Of a stretch of DNA of 7,403 bases, positions 1 to 5,246 are shown piece after piece. Within the stretch, counting starts at the first letter, position 1, and each line of letters begins with the position of its first letter. A program made the position numbers and the translations under genes. The notes beneath the pieces are model-generated. The model was not told the DNA's origin and did no database searches. It saw only the letters and a program-made list of their open reading frames with translations. Source of the DNA: an uncultured Rhodocyclaceae bacterium (GTDB lineage Bacteria > Pseudomonadota > Gammaproteobacteria > Burkholderiales > Rhodocyclaceae); assembly GCA_903930805.1 (NCBI GenBank), contig CAIYZZ010000084.1:1-7403 (forward strand), in the 5' to 3' direction.

Positions 1-758
1 CGGGCGGTTTCCACGGCAGGACTGGTCGGGTATTTCTCCACCAGCGTTTCCAGCGCCTTGATCGCACCTTTGACGTCTTTGGCTTCGACCAGTGCATTCG
101 ACTGTTGCTGCAGTGCATCCGGTGCCTTGGCGTCGGTCGGCCAGGTGGTGGCAACGCGCCCGAATGTTTCGGCGGCCTTGGCATATTGCTTTTGCTGATA
201 CAGGCTGGAGCCCAGCCAGTAGGTTGCATTCGGCAGCAGTGTTGATTTCGGATAGGTGGTGATGAAGCCCTCGAACGCGGCCTGTGCTTCCTTGAATTTG
301 CTGGTGCGGAAGAGACCAAGCGCAGCCTCGTAGTCGCGCATCTCCGCTTGAGGGTCGGCCTTGGCAGCAGTAGCCGGCTGTGGTGCGGTCGAGACGCCGG
401 CATCGGCCGCTGAGCCGTGGGTGCCAGAACCACCGGAGTTGCTCTCGAGCTTGCGCAGGCGGGAGTCAAGATCGACGTAAAAATCCTGTTGGCGCTTGTG
501 CGCCATCTCAAGCGAGTTCGTCAGTACCTCGATCTGGCCCATGAGGCGTGCTACGCTGGCACGCAAGGCCTCGGCCTGGTTGGCGAAATCGAGCTGGTTC
601 TGCGTGGCACTGTCGACGCGCTTGCCGAGCCCCTCGATTTCCTTGCGCAATTCGGTGATCTGCTTGCGCGCCTCTTCGTCTTCGAAGAAGGCAGCCCACG
701 CCGACGGTGCCGGCAGGGCCAGCGCCAGGTAGCAGAGGAAAAGCGCGAGGCGCGCCAT
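1..758 (-). CDS. cpoB: Cell division coordinator CpoB (YbgF), 3' end outside window
   Basis: CpoB is a periplasmic TPR protein that coordinates peptidoglycan synthesis (PBP1B) with Tol-driven outer-membrane constriction; it is the usual last gene of the cluster. The 252 visible residues start at ATG 758-756 after a 3-nt gap from the pal stop. A Sec signal peptide occupies about 1-22 (ends 'APSAWA', mature 'AFFEDEEAR'). A coiled-coil trimerisation segment follows (about 26-106: 'QITELRKEIEGLGKRVD', 'ARLMGQIEVLTNSLE', 'DLDSRLRKLE'). Next comes a Gly/Ser/Ala/Pro linker (about 107-137), then three TPR-like repeats: 'EMRDYEAALGLFRTSKFKEA' from 139, 'ATYWLGSSLYQQKQYAKAAE' from 178, and 'ALVEAKDVKGAIKALETLV' near 222-240. 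The frame is still open at base 1 and, judged by family length, only about ten residues are missing. The reading frame was translated by hand from the minus strand. Confidence 0.94.
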   Translation of the reverse strand, partial: MARLALFLCYLALALPAPSAWAAFFEDEEARKQITELRKEIEGLGKRVDSATQNQLDFANQAEALRASVARLMGQIEVLTNSLEMAHKRQQDFYVDLDSRLRKLESNSGGSGTHGSAADAGVSTAPQPATAAKADPQAEMRDYEAALGLFRTSKFKEAQAAFEGFITTYPKSTLLPNATYWLGSSLYQQKQYAKAAETFGRVATTWPTDAKAPDALQQQSNALVEAKDVKGAIKALETLVEKYPTSPAVETA

Positions 759-761
759 TAC

Positions 762-1298
762 TTAGAACTCGCCCGAGTAGAGCATGTCGCCGCGGCGGTT
801 CTGTGCCCAGCAGGATTCAGTTGCATCCATACAGGCGGGTTTTTCCTCGCCGAGGCTGACGGATTCGAGTTGCGCATCCTTGGCACCGAGCAGCATCAGG
901 GCCTTTTTCACCGCCTCGGCGCGCTTCTGGCCGAGCGCGAGGTTGTATTCACGGCTGCCGCGTTCGTCGGCGTTGCCCTGGATCAGCATCTTGTACTGAG
1001 TGTTCTTGGCGAGAAACTTGGCATGATGATCGAGCAGCGACTTGAATTCGTCCTTGACGATAAAGCTGTCGTAATCGAAGTAAATGCTGCGCTTGGAAAG
1101 GGGGCTCTTCGGGTCTTTCAAGGCGGCCGCACTGTACGGGTCGGCTGCGCCGACACCGGACGAGATGGCGTTGGGGTTGCGGCTTTCGACGCCGGCACCG
1201 TCCTGCTCGCGGGCAGCGGGCTGGCTGCCGCAACCGGCGAGCGTCACGAGCGTGGTGAGGGCGATCAGTGAAATGGAGTAACGCAGACGAATATTCAT
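762..1298 (-). CDS. pal: Peptidoglycan-associated outer membrane lipoprotein Pal
   Basis: Pal anchors the outer membrane to peptidoglycan and is the partner of TolB. The 178 residues begin with a lipoprotein signal whose lipobox is 'LAGC', with Cys23 the lipidated residue and Gly24 at +2, so it should be sorted to the outer membrane. A linker (about 24-66) leads to the OmpA-like peptidoglycan-binding domain (about 70-175): 'SIYFDYDSF' 71-79, 'GNADERGSREYNLALGQKRA' 108-127 with the peptidoglycan-contacting Asp111 and Arg126, and 'GEEKP...WAQNRRGDM' near the end. An unusual pair, Cys156 and Cys163, lies in this last segment, where E. coli Pal has none. The start is supported by an AAAGGA site; the frame extends upstream into tolB without family similarity. 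The TAA is 3 nt before cpoB. Confidence 0.97.
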   Translation of the reverse strand: MNIRLRYSISLIALTTLVTLAGCGSQPAAREQDGAGVESRNPNAISSGVGAADPYSAAALKDPKSPLSKRSIYFDYDSFIVKDEFKSLLDHHAKFLAKNTQYKMLIQGNADERGSREYNLALGQKRAEAVKKALMLLGAKDAQLESVSLGEEKPACMDATESCWAQNRRGDMLYSGEF

Positions 1299-1307
1299 GA
1301 CAAGGTT

Positions 1308-1313
1308 TCCTTT
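1308..1313 (-). promoter_or_regulatory. Ribosome binding site for pal (AAAGGA)
   Basis: AAAGGA on the minus strand ends 9 nt before the ATG at 1298. It selects the start that gives the lipoprotein signal, over longer in-frame options that would reach back into tolB. Confidence 0.65.
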
Positions 1314-1338
1314 ACTAAAAGTGAATTTCTGATGAAGA

Positions 1339-2622
1339 TTATTTGTTGAACGGTGCCCAGGCGGGTTCGCGGACATCCGCAGCCTGAACCGATAAACGTT
1401 GTTTGACGCGGCCGTCGATTGAGACTGCTGCGAGTACGCCGCGACCACCCACTTCGGTGGCGAAGAGGATCATGCGGCCGTTGGGCGCGAAGCTGGGTGA
1501 CTCGTCCTTGGCCGTGTCGGTGAGAACCTGGGTCTGCCGCGAGGCCAGATCCATGATCGCAACGCGGAAGCGCCCGCTGTCACGCGTGACGAAGGCCAGA
1601 TGCTTGCCGTCCGGTGCGAGGCGCGGTGTGACATTGTAGTTGCCGTCGAAGGTGATGCGCTGCGCTGCGCCGCCAGTCACCGGCTGACGATAGATCTGCG
1701 GGCTGCCGCCGCGGTCGGACGTGAAGTAGATGAACTCGCCGTCGGGAGAGAATTGTGGTTCGGTATCGATACCGGCGGATGAGGCAAGACGAACGATGCC
1801 ACTGCCATCGACATTGATGACATAAAGTTGTGAACCGCCATCCTTGGTCAGCACCACGGCGAGCTTCCTGCCGTCCGGCGACCAGGCTGGTGCCGAGTTC
1901 GAACCCTTGAAATTGGCGGCGACATGGCGGCGCCCGGTGGCGAGGTCATGCACGTAGACCACCGGTTTTTTGGCCTCGAACGAGACGTAGGCGAGCTTGC
2001 CGCCATCCGGCGACCAGGACGGCGAGATGATTGGTTCGCGCGAGGCTAGGGCGGTTTGCGCGCCGTTGCCATCGGCATCGGCGATTTGCAGCTCGAAGCG
2101 GCCGGCGCTTTTCACTACATAGGCGATGCGCGTGGCAAAAATGCCGCGTTCGCCGATCAGCTTTTCGTATATGTCGTCGGCGATGCGATGCGCCGTGGCG
2201 CGAATCTGGCTGGCGTTGTGAGTGAATGCCTGCCCGCCGATGGCTACCTGTTTTTGCGTGTCATGGAGGCGAAAACGCGTCTCGTAGCGGCCGTCCGGGC
2301 TGGTGATAACGCTGCCTGCGGCCAGGGCGTCGGCACCACGCGCTTTCCAGTCGGCGTAGACCGGCGCAGTGTTCTCATCGAGTGCCGTGCCTGCCGTGTC
2401 GATCATCTGGAACATACCGCTGCGCTCCAAATCAGAACGTACCACCGAAGTAAGTGCTTGCGAAACGATGCGCTCACCGCCGAAATCGGCAATCGCCACT
2501 GGCAGGCGCTGCGCACCGGAACCGGTAATCTCGATGGAAAGTTGGGCCTGAGCCAGCGTAGCAAAGCAGGCGAGGCAGCCAAACAGGCAGCCTGCCAGCA
2601 ATCTGATGTGATGTGTATTCAT
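1339..2622 (-). CDS. tolB: Tol-Pal system beta-propeller protein TolB
   Basis: TolB is a periplasmic protein that binds Pal, and through its N-terminus TolA, in outer-membrane constriction. The 427 residues match the family (about 430). A Sec signal peptide at 1-26 ends 'ATLAQA' and the mature protein begins 'QLSIEITGSG'. Residues about 27-160 form the N-terminal domain ('PVAIADFGGE' 41-50, 'VRSDLERSGMFQMID'). The C-terminal six-bladed WD40-like propeller shows its blade repeats: 'WSPDG' at 203 and 247, 'FSPDG' at 291, 'LAPDG' at 336 and 'FAPNG' at 378. The ATG at 2622 is fixed by an in-frame TAA three codons upstream and by the signal peptide. There is no Shine-Dalgarno; the upstream sequence is TATAATCGCTCCCC. 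Stop is TAA, 40 nt before pal. Confidence 0.97.
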   Translation of the reverse strand: MNTHHIRLLAGCLFGCLACFATLAQAQLSIEITGSGAQRLPVAIADFGGERIVSQALTSVVRSDLERSGMFQMIDTAGTALDENTAPVYADWKARGADALAAGSVITSPDGRYETRFRLHDTQKQVAIGGQAFTHNASQIRATAHRIADDIYEKLIGERGIFATRIAYVVKSAGRFELQIADADGNGAQTALASREPIISPSWSPDGGKLAYVSFEAKKPVVYVHDLATGRRHVAANFKGSNSAPAWSPDGRKLAVVLTKDGGSQLYVINVDGSGIVRLASSAGIDTEPQFSPDGEFIYFTSDRGGSPQIYRQPVTGGAAQRITFDGNYNVTPRLAPDGKHLAFVTRDSGRFRVAIMDLASRQTQVLTDTAKDESPSFAPNGRMILFATEVGGRGVLAAVSIDGRVKQRLSVQAADVREPAWAPFNK

Positions 2623-2630
2623 GGGGAGCG

Positions 2631-2636
2631 ATTATA
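2631..2636 (-). promoter_or_regulatory. Candidate -10 element (TATAAT) for an internal tolB promoter
   Basis: A perfect TATAAT on the minus strand lies in the 27-nt gap between the tolA stop and the tolB ATG, ending 8 nt before the ATG. No convincing -35 hexamer is seen 16-18 nt upstream. Internal promoters before tolB are known in E. coli. Transcription starting from this box would begin almost at the ATG, giving a nearly leaderless message. Confidence 0.3.
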
Positions 2637-2649
2637 ACCCGCCCGAAAA

Positions 2650-3402
2650 CTAGTCTTCTTGCGGGCGAAACCTGAGTTTCAGCGTGCGGTCGAAAAGTTC
2701 GGCTTTGCTGGGTTTCGGTAGCGGGCTGGACTTGCGTATGGCACGTTCAGTCGCGGCGTCGTAGGCCGCGTGACCTGAAGATTTGAGCAGCTTGACGTTC
2801 ATCACTTCGCCTGACGGCAGTTGGGTGACCTCGAATTCCGCTTCGGGATTGCCTTTGATATCAGGGGGCAACACGATATTGCCGCGTACCTTGCCGCGGA
2901 TGGCGGCGATGTATTTGTCCATTTCACCCGCCTGTGCGGTACTGGTTTGCCTGGCTTTGAAATCGGCAAGCTCCTGCGCGGCTGCTGCGGCTTCCTTGTG
3001 CTGCTGCAACTGTTCGGCTTCGCGCTTGAGTTGTTCCTTGAAGGGATCAGGCGTGGGTTTGGGCGGTTCCGGCTTGGGTTCGGGTTTGGGTGGCTCAGGT
3101 TTGGGCGGCGGTTTGGGTTTTTCCTTTTCCTTCTGGGCGATGTCAGGCTTGGGCAGCGGTTTGGGGAGAGGTTCGACCTTGGGTTCCGGTTTTGGCTCCG
3201 GCTTGGGTTTGGGTTCTGGCGCAAAAGTCGGCGCTGGCGGGACGGCGCTTACCAGTTGGACTTCAACTACCTCCGGCTTCCGGGTCTGCCAGCGAACGCC
3301 GTAGACCAGCAACGCGGCCAGCCCAAGGTGCATCAATACCGCGAGCGCGAACGAAACCCGCTTGCCGGGTGCCTGGCGCGGATTAGCGGGTGCGTCGTTC
3401 AT
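2650..3402 (-). CDS. tolA: Cell envelope integrity protein TolA
   Basis: TolA connects the TolQ-TolR motor in the inner membrane with TolB/Pal at the outer membrane. The 250 residues divide into a short cytoplasmic N-terminus, one membrane helix at about 17-36 ('SFALAVLMHLGLAALLVYG'), a periplasmic Pro/Lys/Glu-rich arm (about 55-120), a helical charged stretch (about 120-160, 'KREAEQLQQHKEAAAAAQEL'), and a C-terminal TolA/TonB-type domain (about 160-250, 'YIAAIRGKVRGNIVLPPDI', 'GEVMNVKLLKSSGHAAYDAATERAI'). E. coli TolA has 421 residues with a long Ala/Lys/Glu helix. Here the arm is shorter and looks like a TonB arm. The membrane histidine (His25) that corresponds to the key one in E. coli TolA/TonB is kept, but the Ser four residues before it is Ala. 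Position between tolR and tolB fixes the identity. Stop is TAG at 2652-2650. Confidence 0.95.
   Translation of the reverse strand: MNDAPANPRQAPGKRVSFALAVLMHLGLAALLVYGVRWQTRKPEVVEVQLVSAVPPAPTFAPEPKPKPEPKPEPKVEPLPKPLPKPDIAQKEKEKPKPPPKPEPPKPEPKPEPPKPTPDPFKEQLKREAEQLQQHKEAAAAAQELADFKARQTSTAQAGEMDKYIAAIRGKVRGNIVLPPDIKGNPEAEFEVTQLPSGEVMNVKLLKSSGHAAYDAATERAIRKSSPLPKPSKAELFDRTLKLRFRPQED
3043..3219 (-). repeat. Degenerate Pro-Lys-Pro-Glu coding repeat within tolA
   Basis: Residues about 62-120 of TolA are built from repeated PKPEP, PLPKP and PPKPEP units. On the plus strand this appears as recurring TTGGGTT/GGTTTGGG units. The units are imperfect, so this is a low-complexity protein arm and not a mobile repeat. 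Such Pro/Lys segments form stiff extended rods, as in TonB. The copy number probably varies among relatives. Confidence 0.75.
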
Positions 3403-3821
3403 TTACCCTGATTGCCTTTGGGTTGCACCAGCAGGCCGATTTTGGCGACTTGCGCACGTTGCAACTCGTCCATCACGTTCAACACCGCTTCATATTTCAC
3501 GTTTTTGTCACCGGCGATCAGTACGGGTTGATCCGGGTGCTTGGCCTGCAACTCCTTGAGCTGTGCCGCGAGTTCCTGGCGGCCGACATTGACTTCGGCG
3601 CCACCCAACGCGCGATCCCGCATGGTCATGGCGCCGTCCGCCTTAACGATGATTTCCAGCGGTTCGGCGGGTGGCGCGGATGCCTTGCCGACGCTGGGCA
3701 GGTTGATGCTGGCCGGTTGGATCATCGGTGCAGTGACCATGAAAATTACCAGCAATACCAGCATCACGTCGATGTAAGGCACGACGTTGATTTCGTGCTT
3801 GAGTCTTCTGGGGCGGCGCAT
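3399..3821 (-). CDS. tolR: Tol-Pal system protein TolR
   Basis: TolR (ExbD/TolR family) is a single-pass inner-membrane protein with a periplasmic domain that works with TolQ. It has 140 residues, the usual size. A short basic cytoplasmic N-terminus 'MRRPRRLKHEINVVPYIDVM' leads into the membrane helix (about 13-34). Asp18 in the helix matches the essential proton-carrying Asp23 of E. coli TolR. The periplasmic part includes 'INLPSVGKASAPP', 'EIIVKADG' and 'PVLIAGDKNVKYEAVLNVMD' (about 98-117), all typical. The ATG follows the tolQ TAA after 3 nt, and the TGA overlaps the tolA ATG (ATGA). The TolR call over ExbD rests on the operon context and the ordered tolQ-R-A-B series. Confidence 0.97.
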   Translation of the reverse strand: MRRPRRLKHEINVVPYIDVMLVLLVIFMVTAPMIQPASINLPSVGKASAPPAEPLEIIVKADGAMTMRDRALGGAEVNVGRQELAAQLKELQAKHPDQPVLIAGDKNVKYEAVLNVMDELQRAQVAKIGLLVQPKGNQGK

Positions 3822-3824
3822 GGC

Positions 3825-4502
3825 TTATTTCAACTGACGTTGCAGGATGTTCGAGAACTCTTCCATGAAGCTCTCGAAACGCACCGCCACGCGATCCACA
3901 TCGTGGGCGAAGCGGTTGTAGGCGACCACGGCGGGAATTGCGGCAAACAGGCCAATGGCCGTAGCCACCAGGGCTTCGGCGATGCCCGGTGCCACGGCGG
4001 CCAGCGTGGCGGTGGTCATGCTGGCCAGGCCGCGGAAGGAATGCATGATGCCCCACACCGTGCCAAACAGGCCGACATAGGGTGACACCGAACCCACCGA
4101 GGCAAGAAAGGCCAGATGTGCTTCGAGATCGTCGACTTCGCGCTGATAGGTAGCGCGCATGGCGCGACGCACGCCGTCGATCGCGGTGGAGGCATCGAGC
4201 GACTTTTGTCCGCGCGACTTGGTGAACTCGCGAAACCCGGCCTCGAAGATGCGCTCCAGCGCGCCGCTGTTATGGCGGTCATTCACGGCACTCTGGTAAA
4301 GGCTGTTCAGATCGCCTCCGCTCCAGAAGTCGCGTTCGAACTTTTCTGTTTTCAGGCGCGCATCGCGCAGGGCGAACCATTTGCGGAAGATCCAGTACCA
4401 GGACATCAGTGAAACATAGGTCAGCAGAACCATCACCAGCTTGACAACCAGGCTGGCATTGACGATCAGTTCGAAGAGGGCGAGATCGGAAGTGACGTTC
4501 AT
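3825..4502 (-). CDS. tolQ: Tol-Pal system proton channel subunit TolQ
   Basis: TolQ is an inner-membrane protein of the MotA/TolQ/ExbB family. With TolR it forms the proton-driven motor that energises TolA. The protein has 225 residues, normal for the family. A first membrane helix lies near 17-39, then a large cytoplasmic loop (about 40-128), then two helices at about 130-156 and 170-196. The family signature 'GLFGTVWGIMHSF' (144-156) carries Thr148, and 'APGIAEALVATAIGLFAAIPA' spans the third helix with Thr181. These align with the pore threonines 145 and 178 of E. coli TolQ. The ATG at 4502-4500 overlaps the ybgC stop (ATGA). No strong Shine-Dalgarno is visible, fitting translational coupling. 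tolR starts 3 nt after the TAA. Confidence 0.97.
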   Translation of the reverse strand: MNVTSDLALFELIVNASLVVKLVMVLLTYVSLMSWYWIFRKWFALRDARLKTEKFERDFWSGGDLNSLYQSAVNDRHNSGALERIFEAGFREFTKSRGQKSLDASTAIDGVRRAMRATYQREVDDLEAHLAFLASVGSVSPYVGLFGTVWGIMHSFRGLASMTTATLAAVAPGIAEALVATAIGLFAAIPAVVAYNRFAHDVDRVAVRFESFMEEFSNILQRQLK

Positions 4503-4921
4503 GGGGTTTTAACTGTAGGTTCGAGGTGAAGCGCAAGTTGTTGGTGAATTTCAGGCGGCATCGCCGCCGCCTTGCCGCGCGCAAGATCGAGACAGGCGAC
4601 GCGAACTGTAGCAGTCAGCAGCGCCTCATTCATGCGCGTAATCGACTGACCGAATGTTACCTGAGCGCGGCCAAGGGTAACGACGTGGGTGGTGACTTCG
4701 ACAAGATCGTCGAGTTTCGCCGGCCTCAGATATTCCACCGTGAGCGAGCGTACCGCGAAAGCCAGCCCGGTTTCCTCGGCCAGTTGGCGCTGCTCGAAAC
4801 CGAGTGCGCGCAACAACTCGGTGCGGGCGCGTTCGAGATATTTGAGATAGTTGGCGTAATAGACCACGCCGCCGGCGTCGGTGTCTTCGTAGTAGATGCG
4901 ATACCGCTGGATGGCTTTCAA
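4499..4921 (-). CDS. ybgC: Tol-Pal-associated acyl-CoA thioesterase YbgC
   Basis: YbgC is a hot-dog-fold (4HBT family) thioesterase that hydrolyses acyl-CoA or acyl-ACP. It is almost always the first gene of tol-pal clusters, where it is thought to link lipid metabolism with the envelope machine. The 140 residues match the family length. The catalytic loop 'YYEDTDAGGVVYYANYL' (10-26) holds the conserved Asp15, and 'ERARTE' follows at 30-35. E. coli has His in 'VVYH' where this protein has Tyr22. The start is TTG at 4921-4919: it lies just before the family N-terminus and is preceded by GGAG with 8-nt spacing. There is no ATG in frame nearby. The frame stays open upstream through the epimerase remnant, but that extension has no family match. 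The end overlaps tolQ by ATGA, implying coupled translation. Confidence 0.93.
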   Translation of the reverse strand: MKAIQRYRIYYEDTDAGGVVYYANYLKYLERARTELLRALGFEQRQLAEETGLAFAVRSLTVEYLRPAKLDDLVEVTTHVVTLGRAQVTFGQSITRMNEALLTATVRVACLDLARGKAAAMPPEIHQQLALHLEPTVKTP

Positions 4922-5246
4922 TCGATCGTCTCCGAGAGCGTGCGGCGAACCATTTCCGGTATGCCGACGCGGGCGCTCCAGCCAATCTTTTCTGTTGCCC
5001 TGCGCGGAACGGCGATGCTGCACTCCAATTCGGTTGGCCGGATCAGCGCCATATCGATTCCACGTATTCGGGTGCCCAACCACAGTCGCGAATGCCCAAC
5101 GTCTCAAGATTAGCGAACGACTGGGTTTCAGCGTCGTGCGACGCACCGCAGACCTCGTAGCCCTTGGCAAGCAGCAGGCGCGCCAGCAGGGCACCGTCTT
5201 GCCCGGAAATGCTGAAAATCAACGCGCGGCGTGTAGTGGGGGTCAT
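4918..5246 (-). pseudogene. Remnant of a GDP-mannose 4,6-dehydratase-like NAD-dependent epimerase gene (internally deleted, frameshifted)
   Basis: Two readable pieces of one SDR epimerase remain. The first, 5246-5043 (67 residues, ending TGA), begins like GDP-mannose dehydratases: 'RALIFSISGQDGALLARLL', then 'KGYEVCGASHDA' and 'SFANLETLGIRD'. It then jumps to 'GWAPEYVESIW', a motif that in full-length Gmd-like proteins lies around two thirds along. The second piece is in another frame, about 5052-4918, reading 'MALIRPTELE', 'RRATEKIGW' and 'IPEMVRRTLSETID' before a TGA. This matches the C-terminal 'RPTE...LGW' segment of the family. A full protein has roughly 320-350 residues; about 110 codons survive, and the catalytic Tyr-x3-Lys region is gone. 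The first Gly of the Rossmann motif is Ser (FSISGQDG). It overlaps the upstream methyltransferase/glycosyltransferase gene by ATGA and its last stop overlaps the ybgC TTG. It is non-functional as an enzyme. Assignment to Gmd, rather than a related hexose epimerase, is inferred. Confidence 0.82.
4930..4933 (-). promoter_or_regulatory. Ribosome binding site for ybgC (GGAG)
   Basis: On the minus strand GGAG ends 8 nt before the TTG at 4921. It lies inside the last codons of the epimerase remnant and supports the TTG as the ybgC start, giving the normal YbgC N-terminus. Confidence 0.6.

Noticed and set aside
417..1271. A 284-codon open frame on the plus strand, opposite cpoB and pal.
   Set aside because: It lies antisense to two well-identified genes, has no recognisable domain, and is expected from codon bias in GC-rich DNA.
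1299..1338. A possible terminator or promoter in the tolB-pal gap.
   Set aside because: The 40 nt are AT-rich but show no stable hairpin with a T-run and no paired -35/-10 elements.
1299..1448. A longer Pal starting inside tolB.
   Set aside because: It would bury the lipoprotein signal; the ATG at 1298 has a good AAAGGA site and yields a canonical lipobox.
2056..2637. A 193-codon plus-strand frame opposite the tolB 5' half.
   Set aside because: There is no ribosome site or recognisable motif; it mirrors the tolB coding frame.
3390..4085. A 231-codon open frame on the plus strand opposite tolR and tolQ.
   Set aside because: It is antisense to conserved tol genes, rich in His/Gly/Gln with no family pattern; a shadow of the real coding frames.
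4922..5194. An N-terminal extension of ybgC starting at a Met near 5194.
   Set aside because: The extra ~90 residues are an out-of-frame reading of the epimerase remnant and match nothing in YbgC; the TTG at 4921 has a ribosome binding site and the right N-terminus.
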